A stretch of DNA of 56,876 bases from positions 1 through 56,876 of the forward strand of contig JAGWIC010000006.1 of assembly GCA_028866435.1 (NCBI GenBank), written 5' to 3'. The notes beneath the pieces were generated by a model. It ran no database searches. It saw nothing but the letters and a program-made list of their open reading frames with translations, and was not told the origin of the DNA. Positions 22,931-31,456 of the stretch are shown piece by piece. Made by a program: the position numbers and the translations under genes. Positions within the stretch are counted from its first letter, which is position 1. Each line of letters begins with the position of its first letter. This stretch comes from Lysobacteraceae bacterium. GTDB taxonomy: Bacteria; Pseudomonadota; Gammaproteobacteria; Xanthomonadales; Rhodanobacteraceae.

Positions 22931-23314
22931 TCAGTGCAGCGTGCGCGGAATGGACAGGGTGAATGTCGGGATCGTCGCCTCAAACTCGGTGCCGTCGTCG
23001 GCGAGCATCTGGTAGCTGCCGCCCATGATGCCTACCGGCGTTTCCAGCACCGCGCCCGAGGTGTATTCGAAATTTTCACCGGGCCGCATCCACGGCTGTT
23101 CACCGACCACGCCGTCCCCCCTCACTTCCTCCACCTTGCCGTTGGCATCGGTGATCATCCAGTGGCGGGTGAGCAGGCGCGCGGGCAACCTGCCGGCGTT
23201 GCGCAGGGTGATCGTGTAGGCGAAAACGTAGCGATTGTCACCGGGCTTCGATTGGTCGGGGACGAAGCGGGTTTCGACCTGCACGTCGATCGTGTAGGAA
23301 GATTTTTCAGTCAT
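22931..23314 (-). CDS. apaG: ApaG protein
   Basis: ApaG is a small all-beta (fibronectin-III-like) protein of unclear biochemical role, linked with Co2+/Mg2+ phenotypes in enterics. The 127-residue product has the family landmarks [34 protein letters not shown] and GIMGGSYQM. The ATG at 23314 is preferred; a longer frame to 23362 would overlap the rsmA end. It lies between rsmA and apaH as in E. coli. Confidence 0.95.
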   Translation of the reverse strand: MTEKSSYTIDVQVETRFVPDQSKPGDNRYVFAYTITLRNAGRLPARLLTRHWMITDANGKVEEVRGDGVVGEQPWMRPGENFEYTSGAVLETPVGIMGGSYQMLADDGTEFEATIPTFTLSIPRTLH

Positions 23315-23358
23315 GCCGGGATTGTAAGGCCTGCCGTCGCGAATGGGGGCGGCCGATT

Positions 23359-24168
23359 TCACTGGCCCGCCGGCTCCTGCAGGAGACTGCCATAGACCTT
23401 GGCCAGTCGCACGAAATCCGCAGGCGCGAGGGTCTCGGCACGGGCCTTGGGGTCCACGTCCGCGCGTCGGATGGCATCGCTGTCGAGCAGTTGCTTGAGC
23501 GCATTGGCCAGCGTTTTCCGGCGTTGCCCGAAGGCCGCCTTGACCACCGCATACACATGGCGTGGATCGGCATCGTGCAACGCGTCGGCGGCCAGCGGGG
23601 TCAGCCGCACCACCGCCGACTCGACCTTGGGTGGCGGGCGGAAGGCCTCCGGCGGCACCTCGAAAAGCGGCTCGACGCGACAGGCCAGCTGCAGCATCAC
23701 CGAAAGTCGCCCGTAGACCTTGCTGCCCGGTTCGGCGGCCATCCGCTCGACCACCTCCTTCTGCAGCATGAAGTGCATGTCCCGGATCGCCGCGGCGTGC
23801 TCGACGCAGTGGAACAGGATGGGGCTGGAGATGTAGTAGGGAAGGTTGCCGGCAAGACGCAGTCGCGGCACGCCATGACGGTGGGCGATGGCGGTGAAAT
23901 CCACCTTGAGCACGTCCGCCTGGACGATGGTCAGCTCGCCGATGGCGGCGGCACGGGCGCGCAGGCCGGGGATCAGGTCGCTATCGAGCTCGACCGCCGT
24001 GAGCTTGCCCGCGGCGGCGAGCAGCGGCAGCGTGAGCGCCCCTTCGCCGGGGCCGATCTCAAGCAGGAAATCCTCGGCTCGCGGTGCGATCGAGCTGACG
24101 ATCCAGTCGATGTAGCGGCGATCGTGCAGGAAGTGCTGGCCGAAGCTTTTCTTGGGGCGCGCGTTCAT
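23359..24168 (-). CDS. rsmA: 16S rRNA (A1518/A1519-N6,N6)-dimethyltransferase RsmA (KsgA)
   Basis: RsmA dimethylates two adjacent adenosines near the 3' end of 16S rRNA, a late check in 30S assembly. The 269-residue protein begins with [11 protein letters not shown] and carries the SAM motif [10 protein letters not shown]. Its catalytic NLPYYIS motif lies around residue 108-114. It ends 44 bp before apaG. An imperfect G/A-rich hairpin fills the gap to pdxA. Confidence 0.96.
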   Translation of the reverse strand: MNARPKKSFGQHFLHDRRYIDWIVSSIAPRAEDFLLEIGPGEGALTLPLLAAAGKLTAVELDSDLIPGLRARAAAIGELTIVQADVLKVDFTAIAHRHGVPRLRLAGNLPYYISSPILFHCVEHAAAIRDMHFMLQKEVVERMAAEPGSKVYGRLSVMLQLACRVEPLFEVPPEAFRPPPKVESAVVRLTPLAADALHDADPRHVYAVVKAAFGQRRKTLANALKQLLDSDAIRRADVDPKARAETLAPADFVRLAKVYGSLLQEPAGQ

Positions 24169-24174
24169 GAGAGC

Positions 24175-24245
24175 AGGAGTGAGTGAGGAGGAGAGCGAAG
24201 TGGGAGCGGTGTCGGGCGGCCTTTACTCACTTCTCGCTCCTCTCT
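24175..24245. repeat. Imperfect G/A-rich inverted repeat between rsmA and pdxA
   Basis: The left arm (about 24175-24207, GAGTGAGTGAGGAGGAGAGC...) can pair imperfectly with the right arm (about 24223-24245, ...CTCACTTCTCGCTCCTCTCT). GAGTGAGG-type words also occur in the secA-apaH hairpin. It may be an intergenic hairpin family of this genome. The right arm reaches slightly into the 3' end of pdxA. Confidence 0.4.
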
Positions 24246-25222
24246 TCTCGCCGGCGCACCAGCGCGAGCGCCATGTTCGCCGCGGCGATCAGGCTGGCCG
24301 GGTCGGCCTTGCCGCTGCCGGCCAGGTCGAGCGCGGTGCCGTGGTCGACCGATGTGCGGATGAACGGCAGGCCGAGGGTCAGGTTCACGGTGCGGTCGAA
24401 CGCCTCGCTCTTCAGCACGGGCAGGGCCTGGTCGTGGTACATCGCCAGCACCGCGTCGTAGCGGGCCCGCTGTGGCGGTATGAAGGCGGTATCGGCCGGC
24501 AGCGGGCCAAGCAGGTGCATGCCCTCGCGGCGCAAGGCGTCGAGCACGGGGATCACGGTATCCACCTCCTCGTGGCCCAGGTGTCCGCCCTCGCCCGCGT
24601 GCGGGTTGATGCCGAGCACCGCGATGCGCGGTTCGTCCAGGCCGAATTTGCCGCGCAGCTCGCGATGGACGATACGCAGCGTGCGCTCGAGCAGCACCGG
24701 CGTGATGGTGGCGGCAACGGCGGCGAGCGGCAGGTGGGTGGTGGCCAGCGCCACGCGGAGCTCGGGGCTGGCCAGCATCATCACCACGTCGGCGCCGGCA
24801 CGCTCGGCGAAAAACTCCGTGTGCCCGCTGAAGCGGATGCCGGCATCGTTGATCGAGGACTTCTGCAGCGGCGCCGTCACGATGGCGTCGTAGCGGCCCG
24901 CCAGGCAGCCATCGGCCGCCTCGGCCAAGGTGGCCAGCACATGCCGTGCATTGCGCGGGTCGGGCCGGCCAGGGACTTCCTCGCATGTCAGCGGAACGTG
25001 GCGGACGCGCAGGGTGCCGGGCTGGCGCTCGCCGCCTGCGCTGCCGTCGTCGTCAAGCAGCGCGATGCGAAGTCCGCATCGTGCGGCGGCGCGGTCGAGC
25101 AGGTCGCGGTCGGCGATGGCCACCAGGCTGGCCGCCAGCGGCGTGGCGGCCAGCCGGATCAACAGTTCCGGACCGACGCCGGCCGGCTCACCGGCGGTGA
25201 CCGCGAGCCGGGGCAGTGGCAT
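24227..25222 (-). CDS. pdxA: 4-hydroxythreonine-4-phosphate dehydrogenase PdxA
   Basis: PdxA makes a pyridoxal 5'-phosphate precursor by NAD-dependent oxidation and decarboxylation. The 331-residue product starts MPLPRLAVTAGEPAGVGPE, and contains GHTEFFAERAG, GINPHAGEGG and MYHDQALPVLK, with metal-binding histidines of the family. The ATG at 25222 lies just after the surA stop. A TTG at 25231 would add three residues and overlap surA. The 3' end enters a G/A-rich hairpin region. Confidence 0.96.
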   Translation of the reverse strand: MPLPRLAVTAGEPAGVGPELLIRLAATPLAASLVAIADRDLLDRAAARCGLRIALLDDDGSAGGERQPGTLRVRHVPLTCEEVPGRPDPRNARHVLATLAEAADGCLAGRYDAIVTAPLQKSSINDAGIRFSGHTEFFAERAGADVVMMLASPELRVALATTHLPLAAVAATITPVLLERTLRIVHRELRGKFGLDEPRIAVLGINPHAGEGGHLGHEEVDTVIPVLDALRREGMHLLGPLPADTAFIPPQRARYDAVLAMYHDQALPVLKSEAFDRTVNLTLGLPFIRTSVDHGTALDLAGSGKADPASLIAAANMALALVRRREERSEK

Positions 25223-25227
25223 CGCCT

Positions 25228-26589
25228 TCAACCGGCCTGGGACGATGCGCCGGCGTCGGCCTGGTTGTCGGCGCCGCGCAGGGCGGGCACCAGGATCTTG
25301 ATGTAGGCGTCGGAACGCAAGTCGCGCAGGTAGTCGTCATACACCTGCTCCGCCTTGCGGTTGCCGATCGCCTGGCGTGCCTGTTCGCGCTGCAGCTGCA
25401 CGGTCTGGTCGCTCTGGCGGGTGCCGAGACGCTGCACGATATGCCAGCCGGCCGGGCTCTGGAACGGCTGCGAAACCTGGCCGTCCTTCAGCTGCGCCAG
25501 TTGCGCGCCGATCGCCGTGCCCCAGGCATCGGGCTTGAACCAGCCCATGTCGCCGCCGATGTTGGCGGTGGTGTCGTCCTTGGAGTACTCCTTGGCCAGG
25601 GCGGCGAAGTCTTCGTGCTTGTTGACGATGCGGTTGTAGATGTCCTTCGCCTGCTGCTCGGCCTGCGCTTCGGATACGAGGTCGCTGGGCTTGATCAGGA
25701 TCTGCCGCGCATGCAGCTCGGTCACCATGGTGCGATCGCTCTTGCGCTCGCCGATCAGCTTGAGGATGTGGAACCCGGTCGGGCCGCGCAGGGCCGCGCT
25801 GACATCCCCCGGCTTCATCGATTCGACGGTGTCGGCGAAGGCGGCCGGAATCTCGTCCATCCGGCGCCAGCCGAGGTCGCCGCCGTCCAGCGCGTCCGGC
25901 GCATCGGAAAAGCGGATCGCGGCGGCGTGGAAATCCATGCCGCCCTTGATCGCCGCAATCGCCTGCTCGGCCTTGGCCTGGGCGGCATGGATGGCGGCCG
26001 CGTCGGCGCCGCCGGGGATGCTGATCTGGATGTGCGCGAGGTGGACTTCGCCGGTTTTGTAGGTCGGACTGTTGAGCAGGTTGTCGATCTCGCCATCGGT
26101 CACCGAGACGGAGTTCTGCACCACGCTCTGATGCAGGCGCTGGACGGTGATCTGGTCGGCCAATTGCTGCCGGAACGCGGCAAAGCTGGCGCCGCTGTGC
26201 TCCACCGCCGCGCGCAGCTGGTCGGGGGTGAGCTTGTTCTGCTGTGCCACGCCGGCCACGGCCCGGTCGACGTCCTCACTGGACACGGTGATGCCCTGGT
26301 CCTGCGCCTTCTGCACCTGCAGGCGCATCAGGATCAGCCGGTTCAGCACCTGCTGCTGCAACACGTTCAGGGGCGGCAACTGCTCGGTGTGACCGGCGTA
26401 TTGCTGCTGGACCGAGCGCACCGCGTCGCCCAGCTCGCTCTGCAGGATGACGTCGTCGTTGACGACGGCGACGATGCGGTCCAGCGGCTGATTGCCGGTG
26501 GAGCCGGTGGCGCCGGGGGTCAGCAGCTGGGCCTGGACGGGCAGCATGATCGCAAGTGCGAGCAGGAAGGACGCAATGAGTTGCTTCAT
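25228..26589 (-). CDS. surA: Periplasmic chaperone / peptidyl-prolyl isomerase SurA
   Basis: SurA escorts unfolded outer-membrane proteins through the periplasm. The 453-residue precursor has a signal peptide (MKQLIASFLLALAIMLPVQA, cleavage near residue 20-21). A chaperone N-domain follows, then two parvulin domains seen as EVHLAHIQISIP...GGDLGWRRMDEIP and LHARQILIKPS...GGDMGWFKPDAW, and a C-terminal helix. A longer frame upstream to 26796 overlaps lptD and is not used. It lies downstream of lptD, whose product is itself a known SurA client. Confidence 0.96.
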   Translation of the reverse strand: MKQLIASFLLALAIMLPVQAQLLTPGATGSTGNQPLDRIVAVVNDDVILQSELGDAVRSVQQQYAGHTEQLPPLNVLQQQVLNRLILMRLQVQKAQDQGITVSSEDVDRAVAGVAQQNKLTPDQLRAAVEHSGASFAAFRQQLADQITVQRLHQSVVQNSVSVTDGEIDNLLNSPTYKTGEVHLAHIQISIPGGADAAAIHAAQAKAEQAIAAIKGGMDFHAAAIRFSDAPDALDGGDLGWRRMDEIPAAFADTVESMKPGDVSAALRGPTGFHILKLIGERKSDRTMVTELHARQILIKPSDLVSEAQAEQQAKDIYNRIVNKHEDFAALAKEYSKDDTTANIGGDMGWFKPDAWGTAIGAQLAQLKDGQVSQPFQSPAGWHIVQRLGTRQSDQTVQLQREQARQAIGNRKAEQVYDDYLRDLRSDAYIKILVPALRGADNQADAGASSQAG

Positions 26590-26623
26590 CAGTGGAAAGC
26601 CTGGGTCGCCGGGGCGATGATGT

Positions 26624-29053
26624 TTATTGATAGCCGAGAATATCACGGCGCAGCAGTGGATCGATTTGGCCGCCCGATGAGCCGAGCCCCTTGAAAACCA
26701 CTTCGAACATGATCGCATTGTCGCGTTTGTTGATATTGCTGCCGGCGGGAAGCGGCACGGTACCGAAGTAGGCCTGGTTGACGTAATTGCGATCAACCAG
26801 GCGCAGCGTCACGCAGCAGCTGTCGTATTCGACGCCGGCCATCGCCTCGATGGTGCCGGTCGGCGTGGTGGTGCCCGCGATCGGCTTGGCGTACGTCCAC
26901 GCACCCGTCAGGCGCCAGCGGTCGGACACCGGGTAGACAGCGGAGGCGCTGTATTGTTCCAGCAGCCCGCGCCGAAAGTAGTACGAGAAGTTCAGCACGC
27001 CGTCGATGCCCAGCCGGCGCTGCAGGCGCACGGTGGCCAGATCGGTCTGGCGCGCGTTGGGATCCCACTGGTAGGAACTGCTCAGCTTCCACTTGTCGTC
27101 GAGCAGCACGTCCAGCTGGGCCACGTAGGCCGAGTGCACCCAGTCGGTGGCGGGAGCGACGGTATTCTGACTGTTCGGCAGCCGCACCCGTTGCGGGGCG
27201 AAGTAGTGGATCTGGCCGAGGCTGGCCGACACGCGCTCGACACCGTCGTCGTCCAGCAAGCGGGTGGTCAGGGCCGCCGTGAGGTTGTTGGCATTCATCT
27301 GGCGGTCCGCGCCGGAGTACTGGTTCGGCGAGAACAGTTGCCAGTAGTCGAACGACATCTGGTTGGTGTCGAACAGCGGCAGGTTGTCCTGGTTGCGGTA
27401 GGGCACGTACAGGTAGTACAGGCGCGGCTCCAGCGTCTGCGTGTAGCTGTCGCCGAAGATCGACGTGCCGCGATCGAAGACCAGGCCGCTGTCGATGCTG
27501 GCGATCGGCAGCGAGCGGGTCGGCGACTGCTGGTTGAACGGGCTGGCGGCACCGCCGGCAAGCAGGCCGGTGTAGCCGTAATTGCGGTAGTCGCCGTTGA
27601 GCTGGTAGGCGGTGTAGCGGTACGCCAGGCGGGGTTTCACGTACCAGGCGGCAGTGCCGAAATCGGCGCTGAGGTACGGGTAGAGGTCCTCGCGCCCGCC
27701 CTCGATCGAGGCGTTCCTGCTGAACGACACGGCGCTGGCGTCGACACCGGTCTCGAGCCAGCGCGAGAGCGGCGCGTCCAGGCTGAATCGTGCATAGGGC
27801 AATTGCTGGTAGGGCAGCGAGGCATCCGTCGCAAACGGATTGGTGTTCTGGTAGATGGTGCCGCCGAAAGAGGCGTTCCACCATTTCCCGCTGGTCATGA
27901 TCGCGGCGTTGGATGCCAGCGAATACACCACGGTATGCGACAGCGCATTGCCGTAGTCGTAGACGTAGCTGCTGTCGGAGACGTGGTTGTACGAGCCGAC
28001 GAATTGCCAGCCGTCCCACAGGCTGGTCTGGTCGGTCGCGGCGATCAGGTAGCGCGAGTTGCCCTGGGTCTGCGCCAGGCCGTCGCTGCTGCCGTGGTCG
28101 CGCGGCACATATTCGGTGTTGATCTGGCCCTTGCTGCCTGCCGTCAGGTAACGGAACTCGCTGGCCAGCATGATGCCGCGGCTGGTGTAGATGCGCGGAT
28201 CGAGAGTGGCGTCGTAGTTCGGCGCCAGGTTGAGGTAGTACGGCGTGCTCAGCTCGAAGCCGGCGCGGCTGCTGCGGCCAAAACTCGGGTAGAGGAAGCC
28301 GGACTTGCGCCGGTGGTCGATCGGGAAACTGAAATAGGGCAGGTACAGAAACGGCACCTTGCCGATGCGCATGGTGGCATCGCGCGCCACGCCGACCCCG
28401 TTGGCCTTGTCGATGGTGATCGACTTGCCGCGAAACTCCCATACGTGAGCGCCGACATCGCAGGTCGAATAGGTGGCCTGCGAATAGACGCTGTGCTCCG
28501 CGTCCAGCAGCTGCCCCTGCCGGGCGACGCCGTTGCCGCGCGCATCCAGCATCTGGTAGCGGACGTGGTCGGCGATGCCGCGGCTGGCTTGCGTGTTGCC
28601 GCGCATATGGGTGCCGGCGATCAGTTCCCCGGCTTCCTGGTAGCGCACGTTGCCACGGGCGTCGTAGTCGGTGGTGGCGCTGTCGTAGTCGGCGGTGTCG
28701 GCCTGCAACCGCTGGTCCGCGCGCTGCAGGGTGACGTCGCCGGACAGGTGGTACACCGTCCGGCTGGAGCTGTCGACGTGGCGGGCGCTGACAAGGGAGG
28801 GGCTGGTGTCGCGCAGGCTGCTGTCCTTGCTCAGGCTCGGGTCGTAGAACTCGAGCATGGCGTTCGGCCGGCACATGGCATAGTTGTAGGGGCGCGGCCT
28901 GCAGCTGAACGATCCCAGCGGGCACACCGTTTCGGCGCCATCCAGCGACGACCCGGGACGGTTCTGGCCTCCCCGGGCATCGGCCTGCCCGCCGATCAAG
29001 GCAAGGGCGGCGGCAATGGCCAGAAGGCGGCGCGGGGGGAGCTTGGACGTCAC
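26624..29053 (-). CDS. lptD: LPS-assembly protein LptD
   Basis: LptD, with LptE, inserts lipopolysaccharide into the outer leaflet. The roughly 809-residue precursor begins at GTG 29053 with a signal peptide (LLAIAAALALIGGQADA). An N-terminal OstA/jellyroll part follows (YHLSGDVTLQRADQRLQAD), then a large beta-barrel. Cysteine pairs near the mature N-terminus (VCPLGSFSC) and near the C-terminus (YDSCCVTLR) match the disulfide pattern of the family. It is the promoter-proximal gene of the six-gene operon. No strong ribosome-binding site was seen. Confidence 0.95.
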   Translation of the reverse strand: MTSKLPPRRLLAIAAALALIGGQADARGGQNRPGSSLDGAETVCPLGSFSCRPRPYNYAMCRPNAMLEFYDPSLSKDSSLRDTSPSLVSARHVDSSSRTVYHLSGDVTLQRADQRLQADTADYDSATTDYDARGNVRYQEAGELIAGTHMRGNTQASRGIADHVRYQMLDARGNGVARQGQLLDAEHSVYSQATYSTCDVGAHVWEFRGKSITIDKANGVGVARDATMRIGKVPFLYLPYFSFPIDHRRKSGFLYPSFGRSSRAGFELSTPYYLNLAPNYDATLDPRIYTSRGIMLASEFRYLTAGSKGQINTEYVPRDHGSSDGLAQTQGNSRYLIAATDQTSLWDGWQFVGSYNHVSDSSYVYDYGNALSHTVVYSLASNAAIMTSGKWWNASFGGTIYQNTNPFATDASLPYQQLPYARFSLDAPLSRWLETGVDASAVSFSRNASIEGGREDLYPYLSADFGTAAWYVKPRLAYRYTAYQLNGDYRNYGYTGLLAGGAASPFNQQSPTRSLPIASIDSGLVFDRGTSIFGDSYTQTLEPRLYYLYVPYRNQDNLPLFDTNQMSFDYWQLFSPNQYSGADRQMNANNLTAALTTRLLDDDGVERVSASLGQIHYFAPQRVRLPNSQNTVAPATDWVHSAYVAQLDVLLDDKWKLSSSYQWDPNARQTDLATVRLQRRLGIDGVLNFSYYFRRGLLEQYSASAVYPVSDRWRLTGAWTYAKPIAGTTTPTGTIEAMAGVEYDSCCVTLRLVDRNYVNQAYFGTVPLPAGSNINKRDNAIMFEVVFKGLGSSGGQIDPLLRRDILGYQ

Positions 29054-29229
29054 TGGGGAAATCTGCCGGCTTTGAAGGCTGGTTAAGCTAGCAGAAAGGC
29101 CCTCACGAAGGCAGGCGCGGCGCGACCGGATGGGGCGCGATTCAGTGTCTGGCGGGCCTGCCGGGCATCGGGCGGCGCGCACGGGCCGGTGTCGGCGGGC
29201 CTCGCCGAGCCGTGGCGCGGTCGGTGGCC

Positions 29230-30150
29230 TCAGCCCACCAGCGCGCCGACATGCGCGCTGGCGCTGGCCGCCAGCGCGGCCAGGTCGTAGCCACCCTCCA
29301 GGGTGGAAACGACCCGCCCGTGGGCGTGCCGATGGGCCAGTGCCGCCAGGCGCTCGGTCACCCAGACGTAATCCTCCTGGCCCAGCCGGATATCGGCCAG
29401 GGGATCGTTGCGATGGGCATCGAAGCCGGCCGAGATCAGGACCAGCTGTGGCTTGAACGCATCCATCTGCGGCAGCAGCCGGTGGGCCCACAGGTCGCGA
29501 AACTCGTACGAACCGGTGCCGGGCGACAGCGTGCCGTTGAAGATGTTGCCCACGCCGTGCTCGTCCTCGGCGCCGGAATCGGGGTAGAGCGACGATTGAT
29601 GGCTGGATGCGAACAGCACCCGCGGCTCCTGCTCGAAGATCGCCTGGGTGCCGTTGCCGTGGTGCACGTCGAAATCGGCGATGGCCACCCGCTTCAGTCC
29701 GTGCGCGGCCAGCGCGTGCGCGGCTGCCACGGCGACGTTGTTGAACAGGCAGAACCCCATCGCCCGGTCGCGCGTGGCGTGGTGGCCCGGTGGGCGCACG
29801 GCGCAGAAGGCGTGCGCCGTCGCGCCGGACATCACCGCATCCACCGCGGCCACGTTGGCACCAGCCGCGCGCAGCGCGGCCTCGACCGAGCCGACCGACA
29901 TCGAGGTGTCCTCGTCCAGCGCGAAGTTGCCTTCGAGCGGCTCGCTGGCGAGGATGCGATCGAGGTACTCGGCGCTGTGCACGCGCAACAGCTGCTCGCG
30001 TGTCGCCCGCGGCGCCTCGATGCGGTCCAGTGCCGCGTGCCGGTCATGATCCAGCGCCCGCAAGACGGCGCGCAGGCGCGCCGGGCGCTCGGCGTGTCCC
30101 GGGCCGGGATCGTGCTGCAGGCAGGCGGGATGGGTGTATAGGCGCAGCAT
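29230..30150 (-). CDS. Histone-deacetylase-like hydrolase (HDAC superfamily)
   Basis: This zinc amidohydrolase of the HDAC/AcuC/acetylpolyamine family has an unknown substrate. The 306-residue product has RPPGHHA (the paired active-site histidines), the zinc-site DFDVHHGNGTQ, SAGFDAHRNDP, and the C-terminal LEGGYDL. All catalytic residues appear intact. Class II-like bacterial relatives deacetylate polyamines or small molecules. It starts 8 bp after the adenosyltransferase stop, so it is the third gene of that operon. The ATG at 30150 is preferred over longer frames overlapping that gene. Confidence 0.9.
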   Translation of the reverse strand: MLRLYTHPACLQHDPGPGHAERPARLRAVLRALDHDRHAALDRIEAPRATREQLLRVHSAEYLDRILASEPLEGNFALDEDTSMSVGSVEAALRAAGANVAAVDAVMSGATAHAFCAVRPPGHHATRDRAMGFCLFNNVAVAAAHALAAHGLKRVAIADFDVHHGNGTQAIFEQEPRVLFASSHQSSLYPDSGAEDEHGVGNIFNGTLSPGTGSYEFRDLWAHRLLPQMDAFKPQLVLISAGFDAHRNDPLADIRLGQEDYVWVTERLAALAHRHAHGRVVSTLEGGYDLAALAASASAHVGALVG

Positions 30151-30158
30151 GCGGCCGA

Positions 30159-30731
30159 CTACGCTCCGGCCCCGGGTTTGCGGCGACGCTCGTGCTGCCA
30201 CAGGACTTCGCCGTGGCCGCTGGCGCGCGCCAGCACCCGCGCGATCACGAACAGCAGGTCGGACAGGCGGTTGAGGTAACGCTGCGGCTGGCTGCGGATC
30301 GCCTCCACCCTGGCCAGCGCGATCACCTCGCGCTCGGCGCGCCGGCATATCGTCCGCGCCAGATGGGCGCAGGCCGCGGCCATGCCGCCGCCCGGCAGGA
30401 TGAACTCCTTCAGCGGCGGCAAGGTCTCGTTGAGCCGGTCGAGAATCGTCTCCAGACGCTCGATGTCGCTGTCCTCGACCATCGCCATGCCGGGGATGCA
30501 CAGTTCGCCGCCGAGGTCGAACAGGTCGTGCTGCACCTGGTTCAGGGCCTCCCGCACCTCGTCGCCGACGCCTGCGGTGGCCAGCACCATGCCGATGCTG
30601 CTGTTGAGTTCGTCCACCGTGCCGTAGGCGGCGACCCGCAGCGAGTCCTTGCCCACGCGCGAACCGTCGCCCAGGCCCGTGCTGCCGTCGTCACCGGTGC
30701 GGGTGTAGATCCTGGAGAGGCGGTTGCCCAT
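30159..30731 (-). CDS. Cob(I)alamin adenosyltransferase, PduO/ATR type
   Basis: This enzyme makes adenosylcobalamin from cob(I)alamin and ATP. The 190-residue product has the ATP-binding N-terminal TRTGDDGSTGLGDG, then RVAAYGTVDELNSSIG, and the helical bundle with LPPLKEFILPGG and TICRRAERE, all typical of the PduO type. The ATG at 30731 lies 13 bp after the DUF6580 gene stop and the stop is 8 bp before the HDAC-like gene. No cobalamin biosynthesis gene is seen nearby, so it probably serves salvage of imported corrinoids. Confidence 0.94.
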   Translation of the reverse strand: MGNRLSRIYTRTGDDGSTGLGDGSRVGKDSLRVAAYGTVDELNSSIGMVLATAGVGDEVREALNQVQHDLFDLGGELCIPGMAMVEDSDIERLETILDRLNETLPPLKEFILPGGGMAAACAHLARTICRRAEREVIALARVEAIRSQPQRYLNRLSDLLFVIARVLARASGHGEVLWQHERRRKPGAGA

Positions 30732-30744
30732 GGCGCGGGGTTGC

Positions 30745-31353
30745 TCAGGCGGTCGCGGGCGCCGCCGCCAGCATCGTGTAGCGGCGCGACAGCAGGGCGA
30801 AGCCACCGAACAGGATCGCGCTCCACAGCAGCGTTCCCGGCAGCGAGCCGTACTGGTAGAACGGCAACCCGGCAACGTAGCAGGCGGTGAGGCCGGAGAG
30901 GCTGGCGGCATACATGCCCGAACCCAGCCAGACGAAGAAATTGGTCACCACGAAGAAGCCGGTGGCGCTGGCGCCCGCCGCGATCGCGATGTTGAGCGGC
31001 CTGGCGCGGCCGCGCAAGGCGAAACCGGCGAAGGCGGTAAGCGCGATGCAGGCGTAGATGATCGGCGCGATCGTGACCCAGTCGCGTACCTGGGCTGCGG
31101 GCAGCGACAGGGCAATCACCCCGTCGGCCACCGCCATGGCGGCGAGCGGGGCCAGGATCGCCCACCGGCGGTCGGCGAAATAAGCTCCGCCGAACAGGGC
31201 CATGGCCTCCACCGGGGTGAAGTTCCACGGCAGCAAACCGGGCAGGAAATGCACCACCAGCCGATAGCCCGCCGCGAACCCGATCATGGCGAACAGCACC
31301 AGCGTGCGTGGCGTGAGCAGGCGGGTGGCGGGATCGTGCGGGTTGCGGTTCAT
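30745..31353 (-). CDS. DUF6580-like integral membrane protein
   Basis: This 202-residue protein has about five hydrophobic segments and the pattern of DUF6580 putative transport proteins: FTPVEAMALFGGAYFADRRWA near residues 42-62, VTNFFVWLGSGMY, and a final LPFYQYGSLPGTLLWSAILFGG. No function is established. It is the first gene of an operon with a cobalamin adenosyltransferase, so a role in corrinoid uptake is a reasonable guess but only a guess. The ATG at 31353 excludes an upstream open stretch that overlaps ubiH antisense. Confidence 0.8.
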   Translation of the reverse strand: MNRNPHDPATRLLTPRTLVLFAMIGFAAGYRLVVHFLPGLLPWNFTPVEAMALFGGAYFADRRWAILAPLAAMAVADGVIALSLPAAQVRDWVTIAPIIYACIALTAFAGFALRGRARPLNIAIAAGASATGFFVVTNFFVWLGSGMYAASLSGLTACYVAGLPFYQYGSLPGTLLWSAILFGGFALLSRRYTMLAAAPATA

Positions 31354-31456
31354 CGGTAATCCAGGGAGGCTCGCGGAACAGGCACACAGGATACTGGAAT
31401 TTTTCCGGCGTGACCGGTGCGCGCGGCATGCGAGGGCAGCGGGTATCATGCGTGGC

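Noticed and set aside
26954-29086. 710-codon open frame antisense to lptD
   Set aside because: Shadow of lptD with V/A/G/R/H-biased, domain-free content.
31354-31456. Cobalamin riboswitch upstream of the DUF6580-adenosyltransferase operon
   Set aside because: The gap to ubiH is only about 100 bp and lacks a B12-box-like core.
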